From the NCBI RefSeq assembly GCF_030699305.1, contig NZ_JAUYNB010000004.1, forward strand, positions 1 to 64,000: 64,000 bases of DNA, read 5' to 3'. Shown here piece after piece: positions 44,306 to 52,547 of the stretch; position 1 is the first letter of the stretch, and every line of letters begins with the position of its first letter. The stretch comes from Novosphingobium sp. GTDB taxonomy: Bacteria > Pseudomonadota > Alphaproteobacteria > Sphingomonadales > Sphingomonadaceae. The notes beneath the pieces were generated by a model, which worked only from the letters and a program-made list of their open reading frames with translations, was not told the origin of the DNA and did no database searches. Both the position numbers and the translations under genes were made by a program.

Positions 44306-44834
44306 TCATGTAGCCGGCCTGCAGTTCCTGCAGCACCGTGCCCGGTTCGACATCGGCCGAAGGCATTTCGATCATCGCCTGATGCTGGTTGGGGTCCAGC
44401 GGCAGGCCCTTGGCGGCGATGCGGGTGATGCCGTGGTTGCCGAACACCTTGTCGATCTCGCGGCCAGTCGCCTCAATCCCGGCGATCACGCTTTTCAGCT
44501 TGTCGTCTTCACGCAGGTCAACCGGAATCGCTTCCAGCGCGCGCGACAGGTTGTCGGCCACGGACAGGATATCGCGGGCAAAGCCGGTCGCGGCATAAGC
44601 GCGGGTGTCGGCAATGTCCTTTTCCAGTCGGCGGCGCACGTTCTGCGTCTCGGCCTTGGCGTAGAGCACGTCCTGCTTCGCGGTTTCCAGATCGCTGCGC
44701 AGCTGCGCCAGCGCATCGCTGAGCGAATCGCCAGCGGTATCGTCGTTCCGGTCGATCATATCCTCCGGCACACCCTTCAATTCTGCTTCGACCGCTGGGT
44801 CGCCCTGCGGTTTGGGATCATCGTTCATGTTCAA
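44250..44834 (-). CDS. grpE: Nucleotide exchange factor GrpE
   Basis: A 194-residue protein with the GrpE layout: an acidic N-terminus, a long coiled-coil dimerisation helix (DLETAKQDVLYAKAETQNVR) and a C-terminal beta domain. The beta domain includes NQHQAMIEMPSADVEPGTVL and AGYMIKDRLLRPAMVAVAK. It releases ADP from DnaK. The gene lies 11 bases downstream of hrcA in the same operon. Confidence 0.96.
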   Translation of the reverse strand: MNMNDDPKPQGDPAVEAELKGVPEDMIDRNDDTAGDSLSDALAQLRSDLETAKQDVLYAKAETQNVRRRLEKDIADTRAYAATGFARDILSVADNLSRALEAIPVDLREDDKLKSVIAGIEATGREIDKVFGNHGITRIAAKGLPLDPNQHQAMIEMPSADVEPGTVLQELQAGYMIKDRLLRPAMVAVAKKPD

Positions 44835-44845
44835 AAAAGTTCCGG

Positions 44846-45904
44846 TTATCCGATCAGCTTGCCCAACGACTGGGCCGTGAAATCCACCATGGGGACGACG
44901 CGCGCATAATTCAACCGCGTCGGACCGATAACCCCCACCACGCCGACCACCCGCCCATCGCGGTCACGATAGGGCGAAGCGATCACCGAACTGCCCGAAA
45001 GCGCGAACAAGCGGTTCTCTGCCCCGATGAAAATCCGGGTCGAATCCGCCTCGCGCGCGGTGTCGAGCAGTTCGGCGACCGACTGCTTGCTTTCCAGATC
45101 TTCCAGCAGCAACCGGACCCGTTCCAGATCGGTCAGCGTGGTTTCATCGAGCAGGTTGGCCTGCCCGCGCACGATCAGCACCGGACGGCGGGTGGCGTCT
45201 TCGCTCCACACCGCAAGGCCCCGCTCCACCAGATCGCGGCTTGCGGCATCCAGCGCGCTGCGGCCAGAGGCGATTTCCGCCGCAATCGCCAGCACCGCGT
45301 CGGCCAGCGTCCGCCCGCCCAGATGCGCGGAAATATAGTTCGAGGCCTGCTCCAGCGCGCCGGGGGCGATCCCGCCGGGGATTTCGACCACCCGGTTCTC
45401 GACCGATCCGTCCACCCCGACCATCACCGCCAGCGCCCGGTCGCGCGCCAGCGGCACCAGTTGCAACTGCGCAAGGCGCGGGTCGCGGCGCGGCACCATC
45501 ACCACGCCCGCGCAGGCCGACAGGTCGGACAGGATCGTGCTGGTCGCCGCCAGCGCCGCCTCGATCGGGCCGGGCTGGGACACCTGCCGCTCGATCGCCG
45601 CGCGTTCCTCCGCGCTCGGTTCGGCGACCTGCATCATACCGTCCACGAACAGCCGCAGCCCCAGTTCAGTCGGCATCCGCCCGGCGCTGGTATGCGGCGC
45701 GGCCAGCAGGCCCAGCCCTTCCAGTTCGTGCAGGACCGAGCGGATCGAGGCGGGCGAGAGGTTCAGCGCCGCGCCGCTTGAAGTCTTGGCCCCCGCCAGC
45801 GTGCGCGACCCCACCGGCAGGCCCGACGCGATGTAGCCTTCCACCGCCAGGCGGAAAATCTCGCGGGCGCGGGCGTTGAGTTCGGTGATGGGGAGACTGG
45901 CCAT
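44846..45904 (-). CDS. hrcA: Heat-inducible transcription repressor HrcA
   Basis: The 352-residue repressor has an N-terminal winged helix (ITELNARAREIFRLAVEGYI, GLPVGSRTLAG, ASIRSVLHELEGLGLL). The large C-terminal domain has the conserved block GVIGPTRLNYARVVPMVDF. HrcA binds CIRCE elements, typically ahead of groESL. No CIRCE was found upstream of either chaperone operon in this window, so its target is probably elsewhere. The upstream gap to rph holds a REP palindrome. Confidence 0.95.
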   Translation of the reverse strand: MASLPITELNARAREIFRLAVEGYIASGLPVGSRTLAGAKTSSGAALNLSPASIRSVLHELEGLGLLAAPHTSAGRMPTELGLRLFVDGMMQVAEPSAEERAAIERQVSQPGPIEAALAATSTILSDLSACAGVVMVPRRDPRLAQLQLVPLARDRALAVMVGVDGSVENRVVEIPGGIAPGALEQASNYISAHLGGRTLADAVLAIAAEIASGRSALDAASRDLVERGLAVWSEDATRRPVLIVRGQANLLDETTLTDLERVRLLLEDLESKQSVAELLDTAREADSTRIFIGAENRLFALSGSSVIASPYRDRDGRVVGVVGVIGPTRLNYARVVPMVDFTAQSLGKLIG

Positions 45905-45950
45905 GCGGTTACATCTAAGGTGTTTCGTTCCATTCTAAAAGCCGCTCGTG

Positions 45951-46021
45951 CTGAGCTTGTCGAAGCACCGCCCTTCCTTTCTGCGGCGAACGAAGTAAGG
46001 ACGGCCCTTCGACAAGCTCAG
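45951..46021. repeat. REP-like palindrome pair
   Basis: CTGAGCTTGTCGAAG (45951-45965) faces CTTCGACAAGCTCAG (46007-46021) across a 41-base centre, between hrcA and rph. The same 15-base core recurs at 49491-49581 and, with the arms in the opposite order, at 62196-62275. It can fold into a long hairpin. Confidence 0.85.
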
Positions 46022-46052
46022 GGCAGACGGTTCTGAGGAACTGGAGAATTGT

Positions 46053-46769
46053 ATGCGACCTTCCGGCCGCGCGCCTGATGAAATGCGCGCTATCAGCTTT
46101 GAACCCCACTTCACCAAGCATGCCGAAGGGTCGGTGCTGATCTCGTTCGGGCACACCAAGGTGATCTGCACCGCCAGCGTGGAAGAGCGCCTGCCGCCAT
46201 GGCTGCGCGGCAAGGGTGAAGGCTGGGTCACGGCGGAATACTCGATGCTGCCCCGCGCCACGCACACGCGCGGCAGCCGCGAAGCGGCCAAGGGCAAGCA
46301 GAGCGGGCGCACGCAGGAAATCCAGCGCCTGATCGGTCGCTCCTTGCGCGCGGTGACCGACCTCAAGAAGCTCGGTGAGCGCCAGATCACGCTGGATTGT
46401 GACGTGATTCAGGCCGACGGCGGCACGCGGACCGCCGCGATTTCGGGCGCGTGGGTGGCGCTGCGGATCGCCATCGACAAGCTGATGGCGGCTGGCGCAA
46501 TCACCGAAGACCCGCTGACCCGCAAGGTCGCCGCGGTGTCGTGCGGCATCTTCAAGGGCAACCCGGTGCTTGACCTTGATTACGATGAAGACAGCGCGGC
46601 TGATGCCGATGCCAACTTCGTGCTGATCGAAGGCGGCCAGATCGCCGAAGTCCAGGCCACCGCCGAAGGCGCGACCTATGACGAGGAAGGCCTGCTGCGC
46701 CTGCTGCGTCTGGCCCGCATCGGCTGCGACGGCATCTTCGCCGCGCAGGGCGAGGCCGTCGGCAAATGA
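46053..46769 (+). CDS. rph: Ribonuclease PH
   Basis: A 238-residue phosphorolytic 3'-5' exoribonuclease that trims tRNA 3' ends. It opens [20 protein letters not shown] and contains the family blocks [40 protein letters not shown] and [25 protein letters not shown] Shine-Dalgarno lies about six bases ahead. The stop overlaps rdgB by four bases. It is the first gene of a plus-strand run through xerC. Confidence 0.96.
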   Translation: MRPSGRAPDEMRAISFEPHFTKHAEGSVLISFGHTKVICTASVEERLPPWLRGKGEGWVTAEYSMLPRATHTRGSREAAKGKQSGRTQEIQRLIGRSLRAVTDLKKLGERQITLDCDVIQADGGTRTAAISGAWVALRIAIDKLMAAGAITEDPLTRKVAAVSCGIFKGNPVLDLDYDEDSAADADANFVLIEGGQIAEVQATAEGATYDEEGLLRLLRLARIGCDGIFAAQGEAVGK

Positions 46770-47395
46770 CACGCCGGCTGGGCTCCGAAACGCTGGTGAT
46801 TGCCACGCATAACGCAGGCAAGCTCAAGGAAATCGGGGCCTTGCTGGCACCCTATGGGCTGCAATGTATTTCCGCCGGGTCGCTGGGCCTGCCCGAACCG
46901 GCGGAAACCGGGAGCACATTCGTCGAAAACGCGCTGATCAAGGCACGGGCGTCGGCGCAGGCGTCCGGCCTGCCTGCGCTGGCTGACGATTCCGGCCTTT
47001 GCGTGGCGGCGCTGGGCGGGCGGCCCGGCGTCTATACCGCCGACTGGGCGGAGCGGCAGTGGTTCGAAGGCCCGGCGGGGCGTGACTGGTACATGGCGAT
47101 GGGCAAAGTCGAAGGCCTGCTGGCCGAACAAGGCCCGGACGTCGACCGCAGCGGATACTTCGCCTGCGTGCTGGCGATTGCCTGGCCCGACGGGGACAGC
47201 GCCGTCTACGAAGGCCGCGTGGACGGCACGCTGATCTGGCCGCCGCGTGGGGAGCTGGGCTTCGGCTATGACCCGGTGTTCGTGCCGCTGGGCGCATCGC
47301 AAACGTTCGCGGAGATCGACCCCGAAGACAAACACCGCATCAGCCACCGCGCCGATGCCTTCGCCAAGCTGGTCGCCGAGCAGTTCGGCGGGTAA
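46766..47395 (+). CDS. rdgB: dITP/XTP pyrophosphatase
   Basis: A 209-residue HAM1/RdgB-family enzyme that hydrolyses non-canonical purine triphosphates (dITP, XTP) to monophosphates. Signature blocks are [18 protein letters not shown] at the N-terminus and [20 protein letters not shown] for catalysis. The C-terminus reads GYDPVFVP...THRIS-like ([13 protein letters not shown]). Length is normal. It sits between rph and hemW with overlaps. Confidence 0.95.
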   Translation: MTRRLGSETLVIATHNAGKLKEIGALLAPYGLQCISAGSLGLPEPAETGSTFVENALIKARASAQASGLPALADDSGLCVAALGGRPGVYTADWAERQWFEGPAGRDWYMAMGKVEGLLAEQGPDVDRSGYFACVLAIAWPDGDSAVYEGRVDGTLIWPPRGELGFGYDPVFVPLGASQTFAEIDPEDKHRISHRADAFAKLVAEQFGG

Positions 47396-47404
47396 GACCG
47401 GGGC

Positions 47405-48556
47405 ATGGCCCGCGCGCTTTATATCCACTGGCCGTTCTGCCTCGCGAAGTGTCCCTATTGCGACTTCAACAGCCATGTCCGCGATTCCGTGGACCATGCC
47501 CGCTGGCAAGACGCGCTGCTGGCCGACATGGCGTTCGAGGCGGAACACGCGGGCGGTGAGCCGCTGGACAGCATTTTCTTCGGCGGCGGCACCCCGTCGC
47601 TGATGCCGCCCGCGCTGGTGGGCACGCTGCTGGAACGGGCCGAGCAGCTGTGGGGCTTTGCCGACGGCATCGAAATCACGCTGGAGGGCAACCCCTCCTC
47701 CATCGAGGCGCGCAACTATTCCGAGCTGGCGGCAGCGGGGATCAACCGCGTGTCGCTGGGCGTGCAGGCGCTGGACGATCAAGTGCTGCGGTTTCTGGGG
47801 CGGCTTCACAATGCGGATGAGGCGCTGGCCGCGCTCGACATGGCGCAGCGCCTGTTCAGCCGGGTGTCGTTCGACCTGATCTATGCCCGCCCCGGCCAGA
47901 CGCCGGAGCAGTGGCAGGCCGAACTGGCCCGCGCGCTGGGCTTCGGCACCGGGCACCTCTCGCTCTATCAACTGACCATCGAGCCGGGGACGAAGTTTGC
48001 CACCATGGTCCGGCAGGGCCAGTTTGAGCCGCTGGATGACGATGCCGCCGCCGATCTGTTCGCGCTGACCCGCGAGATGACCGAGGCGGCGGGGTTGCCC
48101 GCCTATGAGGTGAGCAACCACGCCCGGCCCGGCGAGGAAAGCCGCCACAACCTGACTTATTGGCGCTATCACGATTACGCCGGGATCGGCCCCGGCGCGC
48201 ATGGGCGGCGCGGCGGCATAGCGACGGTGCGGCACAAGAAGCCCGAAAACTGGCTGGCGGGCATGGCCGCCAACGGCCACGGCATTGCGGAGGCGCGCGC
48301 GCTGGGCCAGCGCGAACAGGCGGCGGAAGCGATGCTGATGGGCCTGCGGCTGGCCGAGGGGGTGGACCTTGCCGCCCTGTCGGCACGGTTCGCGCTGACG
48401 GCGGCAGAGCTGTGCGATCCGGCCAAGTTGGCATTCTATACCGCGCAAGGGCTGGTCTGGCAGCGCGGCGCGCGGATCGGGGCGAGCGCGGACGGGATGC
48501 CGCTGCTCGAAGCGCTGCTGGGCGAACTGGTCCCCGCCGAACTGGTGGCGACATGA
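47405..48556 (+). CDS. hemW: HemW-like radical SAM protein
   Basis: A 383-residue radical SAM protein with the cluster motif CLAKCPYC at residues 14-21, the GGG motif in FFGGGTPSLM, and the HNLTYW block that marks HemW rather than HemN. HemW proteins bind haem and act as haem chaperones; they do not oxidise coproporphyrinogen. It follows rdgB closely, and the stop overlaps the recombinase start as ATGA. Confidence 0.9.
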   Translation: MARALYIHWPFCLAKCPYCDFNSHVRDSVDHARWQDALLADMAFEAEHAGGEPLDSIFFGGGTPSLMPPALVGTLLERAEQLWGFADGIEITLEGNPSSIEARNYSELAAAGINRVSLGVQALDDQVLRFLGRLHNADEALAALDMAQRLFSRVSFDLIYARPGQTPEQWQAELARALGFGTGHLSLYQLTIEPGTKFATMVRQGQFEPLDDDAAADLFALTREMTEAAGLPAYEVSNHARPGEESRHNLTYWRYHDYAGIGPGAHGRRGGIATVRHKKPENWLAGMAANGHGIAEARALGQREQAAEAMLMGLRLAEGVDLAALSARFALTAAELCDPAKLAFYTAQGLVWQRGARIGASADGMPLLEALLGELVPAELVAT

Positions 48557-49449
48557 CCCGCGCCGATCTGCTGGCAGCGTGGCACACGCATCTGGCGCAA
48601 GGACGGCGGCGGTCCGCGCATACCGTGCGGGCCTATAGCAGCACGGCGGCGCGGCTGCTCGACAATCTGGACGCGCACGATTGGGGCGCGCTTGCCCGGC
48701 TCGATGCCGGTGCGCTGCGGACCCAGCTGGCGCGGCGGCGGGCGGAAGGACTGGGCAATGCCTCTGCAGCGCGGGAACTCTCCGCCCTGAAAGCCTTCAT
48801 CCGCTTTGCCCGCGAACAGGCCGGGATGAATGACCCCGCCCCGCCCCGGATGCGCGGCCCCCGCGTCAAGAAAGGCATCCCGCGCCCGGTCACCCCGGAC
48901 GAGGCGGTCAATCTGGCGGCGATGGTGGCGGACGAGGCAAGCGAAGAATGGATCGGTGCGCGCGACCGGGCGGTGCTGCTGCTGCTTTACGGCGCGGGCC
49001 TGCGCATTGCCGAGGCGCTGTCGCTGACCGGGGCGGCGTTGCCGCTGGGCGAAGTGCTGGTCGTCACCGGCAAGGGCGGCAAGCAGCGCGCGGTGCCGGT
49101 CCTGCCGCTGGTCGCCGCGGCGGTGGACGATTACGCCGCGAAGTGTCCCTGGCTGCTCACCCGCGAAGGGCCGCTGTTTCGCGGGGCCAAGGGCGGCGGC
49201 CTGTCGCAAGGCATGGTGCAAAAAGCCGTCGCCCGCGCCCGCACCGTGCTGGGCCTGCCGCCATCGGCCACGCCCCACGCGCTGCGGCACAGCTTTGCCA
49301 CGCACTTGCTGGGCGCAGGCGCGGATTTGCGGTCCTTGCAGGAACTGCTGGGCCACGCCAGCCTGGGTTCGACCCAGATCTACACCCGCGTCGACGCGGC
49401 GACCCTGCTGGATGTCTATCGCAATGCCCACCCGCGTGAGCAGGGTTAG
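48553..49449 (+). CDS. xerC: Tyrosine recombinase XerC
   Basis: The 298-residue integrase has an N-terminal SAM-like core-binding domain (HTVRAYSSTAARLLDNLDAH). The catalytic domain carries the R-K-H-R-H-Y set: GAGLRIAEAL, GKGGKQRAVP, HALRHSFATHLLG, LLGHASLGSTQIYTR. Its size and lack of extra DNA-binding regions fit Xer proteins that resolve chromosome dimers at dif. Assignment to XerC over XerD is by context only. A longer frame upstream lies within hemW and is not used. Confidence 0.9.
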   Translation: MTRADLLAAWHTHLAQGRRRSAHTVRAYSSTAARLLDNLDAHDWGALARLDAGALRTQLARRRAEGLGNASAARELSALKAFIRFAREQAGMNDPAPPRMRGPRVKKGIPRPVTPDEAVNLAAMVADEASEEWIGARDRAVLLLLYGAGLRIAEALSLTGAALPLGEVLVVTGKGGKQRAVPVLPLVAAAVDDYAAKCPWLLTREGPLFRGAKGGGLSQGMVQKAVARARTVLGLPPSATPHALRHSFATHLLGAGADLRSLQELLGHASLGSTQIYTRVDAATLLDVYRNAHPREQG

Positions 49450-49485
49450 CTATACGCCCCCTCACCCCAACACTTCCCTCTCAAA

Positions 49486-49586
49486 CCCGTCCGTGCTGAG
49501 CTTGTCGAAGCACTGTCCTTGTTCTTGTGCGATCCCGCAGCCGGGCGAAGAAAGAACGGTGCTTCGACAAGCTCAGCACGGACGGG
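49486..49586. repeat. REP-like palindrome, 28-base arms
   Basis: Two perfectly complementary 28-base arms (49486-49513 and 49559-49586) contain the core CTGAGCTTGTCGAAG and its complement, with a 45-base centre. The element lies between the convergent xerC and DedA genes and could act as a transcription stop for both. Confidence 0.9.
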
Positions 49587-49624
49587 GTGGGGTTGATGAG
49601 TGGGTTGCGTCCGCACGGCAAAAA

Positions 49625-50224
49625 TCAGCCGCGCGGTTTCCAGGTCACGACCCGCCAGACATAGGCAATCAGCGTCGCCGCCAGCATTCCGCCGATGACC
49701 CATTCGGCGATCGTTTTCGACGTATCCAGAAATTCCGCCGCCATCTGCCCGCCCAGAATCAGCGCGCTGTTCCAGACCGCTGCCCCGGCAAAGGTGAACG
49801 CGAGGAACTTGACGCGGGGCATGTGGATCAGCCCGGCGGGGAGCGAGATGATCGTGCGCAGCAGCGGCGAGAAGCGCAGCGCGAAGACGATCCAGTGGCC
49901 GTGCCGCCGAAACAGCGCCGTGCCGCGTTCCACATCCTCCCAATCCACGGTCAGCACCCGGCCCCAGCGTTCGATCAGCGGTTTCAGGCGGCGGTAGCCC
50001 AGCCGTTCACCGGCCATGAACCACACATAGTTGCCCAGTGTCGATCCGATCGTGCCGACCAGCAGCAGCGGCCAGAACGACATCGTCCCGCGCGCCACCG
50101 CAACCCCGCCCAGCCCCATGATCACTTCGGACGGAATCGGCGGAAACACGTTTTCGATGATCATCAGCAGGAAGATACCCCAGTATCCGCCCCGCTCGAT
50201 CAGTTCGAGGATCCAATCGGTCAT
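49625..50224 (-). CDS. DedA family inner-membrane protein
   Basis: This 199-residue protein has about five hydrophobic segments and the DedA/VTT blocks ENVFPPIPSEVIMGLGG and ALRFSPLLRTIISLPAGL. DedA proteins are proton-dependent transporters/flippases that help recycle undecaprenyl phosphate or other lipids. I use the ATG at 50224 because the next upstream start adds a leader between gshB and this gene. It follows gshB by 10 bases. Confidence 0.9.
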   Translation of the reverse strand: MTDWILELIERGGYWGIFLLMIIENVFPPIPSEVIMGLGGVAVARGTMSFWPLLLVGTIGSTLGNYVWFMAGERLGYRRLKPLIERWGRVLTVDWEDVERGTALFRRHGHWIVFALRFSPLLRTIISLPAGLIHMPRVKFLAFTFAGAAVWNSALILGGQMAAEFLDTSKTIAEWVIGGMLAATLIAYVWRVVTWKPRG

Positions 50225-50234
50225 GCCGCCTGGA

Positions 50235-51215
50235 TCAGCCCCGAACCATCGCCGCATGACGCACTTCGATCGCGTCCCAGATCATGCCGGGGGTGTCGGT
50301 GCCGTTGAACTTGTCGATCGCCATGATCCCGGTGGGCGAGGTCACGTTGATTTCGGTCAACCATTTGCCGCCGATCACGTCGATGCCCACGAACACCAGC
50401 CCGCGCGCTTTCAGTTCCGGGCCGAGCACGGCGCAGATTTCCTCTTCGCGGGCATTCAGCGTGGTGGCCTCGGCATAGCCCCCGGCGGCGAGGTTGGAGC
50501 GGAACTCCCCCTCCCCCGGACGGCGATTGATAGCGCCAGCGATCACGCCATCGATCAGCACGATCCGCTTGTCGCCTTTGCTGATGTCGGGAAGAAACGG
50601 CTGGAACATATGCGGTTCAACCCAGGCGGCGTCGAACAGTTCGATCAGCGCGCCCAGATTGCTGCCGTCGGCAGGGATGCGGACCACCGCCTTGCCGCCG
50701 TTGCCGTGCAGCGGTTTCATCACCAGATCGCCCTGAAAACCGTTTTGAATCTGGCGGGCGTGAAACTCGCGCACATCCTCGATCCGGCGGGCAATCAGGG
50801 TCGGCGGCATGAACCGCGCATAATCCAGCACGAACACCTTTTCCGGTGCATTGCGGACGCTTTCGGGATCGTTGACCACCAGCGTCTGGCCCTTGAGCCG
50901 CTCCAGCAGGAAGGTGGCGGTGATATAGCTGAGGTCAAACGGCGGATCCTGCCGCATCAGCACGACGTCCACGTCCTTGACCAGATCGAGCTTGCGGTAT
51001 TCGCCCCTGGTGAAATGGGCACCGACGACCCGCTGCACCGTCACCGGCGCGGCCCACGCGGTCAGCCGCCCTTCGTCCAGCGCCAGCGACTTCACATCAT
51101 AGTAAAAGCAGGTGTGCCCGCGCTTTTGCGCGCTTTCGATCAGCGCAAAGCTGGAATCGCCCGCGATGTTGATGGTTTCGATCGGGTCCATCTGGACGGC
51201 AACGCGGAGTGACAT
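50235..51215 (-). CDS. gshB: Glutathione synthetase
   Basis: ATP-grasp ligase of 326 residues joining gamma-Glu-Cys and Gly. It opens MSLRVAVQMDPIETINIAGD and has MRQDPPFDLSYITATFLLE, the ATP-grasp block MKPLHGNGGKAVVRI and a C-terminal metal-binding ITEINVTSPTG-like stretch (WLTEINVTSPTG). The longer frame to 51641 runs through a REP palindrome and is not coding. The glutathione link fits the GST gene at 56847-57599. Confidence 0.95.
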   Translation of the reverse strand: MSLRVAVQMDPIETINIAGDSSFALIESAQKRGHTCFYYDVKSLALDEGRLTAWAAPVTVQRVVGAHFTRGEYRKLDLVKDVDVVLMRQDPPFDLSYITATFLLERLKGQTLVVNDPESVRNAPEKVFVLDYARFMPPTLIARRIEDVREFHARQIQNGFQGDLVMKPLHGNGGKAVVRIPADGSNLGALIELFDAAWVEPHMFQPFLPDISKGDKRIVLIDGVIAGAINRRPGEGEFRSNLAAGGYAEATTLNAREEEICAVLGPELKARGLVFVGIDVIGGKWLTEINVTSPTGIMAIDKFNGTDTPGMIWDAIEVRHAAMVRG

Positions 51216-51234
51216 GGTCTGGCCTTTGCGCTGT

Positions 51235-51330
51235 GTGTCTCGACTTCGCTCGACACGAACGGGTTTGGGATGGCTCCCTTGCGGGAGATTGCAAACCCCT
51301 AGCCGTTCGTGTCGAGCGAAGTCGAGACAC
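51235..51330. repeat. Second REP family, 28-base arms
   Basis: A perfect 28-base inverted repeat (51235-51262 and 51303-51330) has the core GTCTCGACTTCGCTCGACAC and encloses about 40 bases. It is unrelated to the CTGAGCTTGTCGAAG family. It fills the gap between yraN and gshB and abuts the yraN stop codon. Confidence 0.88.
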
Positions 51331-51331
51331 G

Positions 51332-51685
51332 CTAGAGCATCAGGGCATTCGCCATGTGGCGCGGGAAGCGGCCCGGCGCAAGCAGCAGGACGTCGATCCG
51401 CTGCACATCGCCCGGTCGGGCATACTTGTGGGCCACCGCCTCCGCCGCGCCCGCAACCCGGCGCAGGCGATAGGCGTCGATGGCGAAATCGAGGTCTGCC
51501 GTGCGTTCGCGCCACTTCACCTCGACAAAGGCGACCGTCCGGCCCCGGCGCACGATCAGGTCGATCTCGCCGCGCGCGGTTTTCACCCGCCGCGCCAGCA
51601 CCCGCCAGCCCTTCAGCCGCAGATACCACGCCGCCAGCCACTCACCGCGCCGCCCCTGCGCTTCGCGAACGGCGCGCGGCTTCAC
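51332..51685 (-). CDS. yraN: YraN (UPF0102) family protein
   Basis: A 117-residue protein with the UPF0102 nuclease-like fold. The signature runs from REAQGRRGEWLAAWYLRLKG through ARGEIDLIVRRGRTVAFVEVKW, which contains the Glu-Asp and Glu-Val-Lys residues of endonuclease-type active sites. The function of the family is unproven. The start overlaps the rsmI stop as ATGA, the usual rsmI-yraN-gshB order. Confidence 0.9.
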   Translation of the reverse strand: MKPRAVREAQGRRGEWLAAWYLRLKGWRVLARRVKTARGEIDLIVRRGRTVAFVEVKWRERTADLDFAIDAYRLRRVAGAAEAVAHKYARPGDVQRIDVLLLAPGRFPRHMANALML

Positions 51686-52509
51686 TTCAGTTCCAGCGCC
51701 CGCGCATAGAGCGTCTTGCGGTCCAGCCCGGTCAGCCGCGCGACTTCGGCCGCTGCCTGCGAGGCTTTGGAATGGACCAGCGCCGCGCGCAGCAGCGCGT
51801 CCGGATCAAGCCCGGCGGCGGGGCCGTCACCCGGCGGGGCGACCAGCAACACGATCTCGCCCTTGGGCGGTTGCGCGGTGTAGTGGGCGATCAGATCGGC
51901 GGGCGTCCCGGTCCGGCATTCCTCGAACTTCTTGGTCAGTTCGCGCGCCACGCTCACTTCGCGGCCCGGCAGGACTTCGGCAATCGCGGCCAGCGCATCG
52001 GTCAGGCGCGGTGCGGTTTCATAGAATACCAGCGTAGCCCGCACCGCGCCCAGTTCGGTCAGCACATCGGCCCGCGCCTTGGCCTTGTTCGGCAGGAACC
52101 CGGCGAACAGGAACCGGTCGCTCGGCAGTCCCGCCAGCGTCAGCGCGACGATGACCGCGCTGGGGCCGGGAATGCTGGTGACCGCGATTCCCGCCTCACG
52201 CGCGGCGCGGACCAGCCGGTAGCCGGGATCGGAAATCAGCGGCGTTCCCGCATCGCTGACCAATGCCACCGGATGCTGCGCGGCCAGTCCCAGGATATGA
52301 TCGCGGGTTTCTGTGCTGGCGTGATCGTCATAGCGGATCAGCCGCTGCTTCAGCCCGATGTGCTGCATCAGCTTGCCCGCGACGCGGGTATCTTCACAGG
52401 CCACCGCAGCCACGCCACGCAGTGTCGTTACGGCACGATGGGAAATGTCACCAAGATTGCCAATCGGCGTCGCGACAATGTAGAGCCCGGGGGCAAGCGG
52501 CGTGTCCAT
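51682..52509 (-). CDS. rsmI: 16S rRNA (cytidine-1402-2'-O)-methyltransferase
   Basis: A 275-residue SAM-dependent methyltransferase of the tetrapyrrole-methylase fold that modifies C1402 of 16S rRNA. It opens MDTPLAPGLYIVATPIGNLG and carries ACEDTRVAGKLM, VALVSDAGTPLISDPGYRLV and the LKKRLIRYDDH-like region. It is divergent from the LpoA-like gene across 38 bases. Confidence 0.95.
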   Translation of the reverse strand: MDTPLAPGLYIVATPIGNLGDISHRAVTTLRGVAAVACEDTRVAGKLMQHIGLKQRLIRYDDHASTETRDHILGLAAQHPVALVSDAGTPLISDPGYRLVRAAREAGIAVTSIPGPSAVIVALTLAGLPSDRFLFAGFLPNKAKARADVLTELGAVRATLVFYETAPRLTDALAAIAEVLPGREVSVARELTKKFEECRTGTPADLIAHYTAQPPKGEIVLLVAPPGDGPAAGLDPDALLRAALVHSKASQAAAEVARLTGLDRKTLYARALELK

Positions 52510-52547
52510 GACGGCTTATTGGACGCGACTTAGGGGAGCGACAAGAG

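Noticed and set aside
45915..46772. Minus-strand frame reading through the REP element and rph
   Set aside because: It contains the REP translation (LSLSKG-type words) and antisense rph sequence, so it is not a gene.
46676..48448. 590-codon minus-strand open frame
   Set aside because: It is the reverse of rdgB and hemW, which have clear family motifs. The translation is Arg/His-rich with no domain.
48553..49449. XerC-like recombinase as an element integrase
   Set aside because: It is in an operon with hemW and has the compact Xer layout; no attachment sites or cargo genes flank it.
50235..51641. Extended gshB frame of 468 residues
   Set aside because: The extra N-terminus translates a REP palindrome and part of yraN in antisense. 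The conserved glutathione synthetase start is at 51215.
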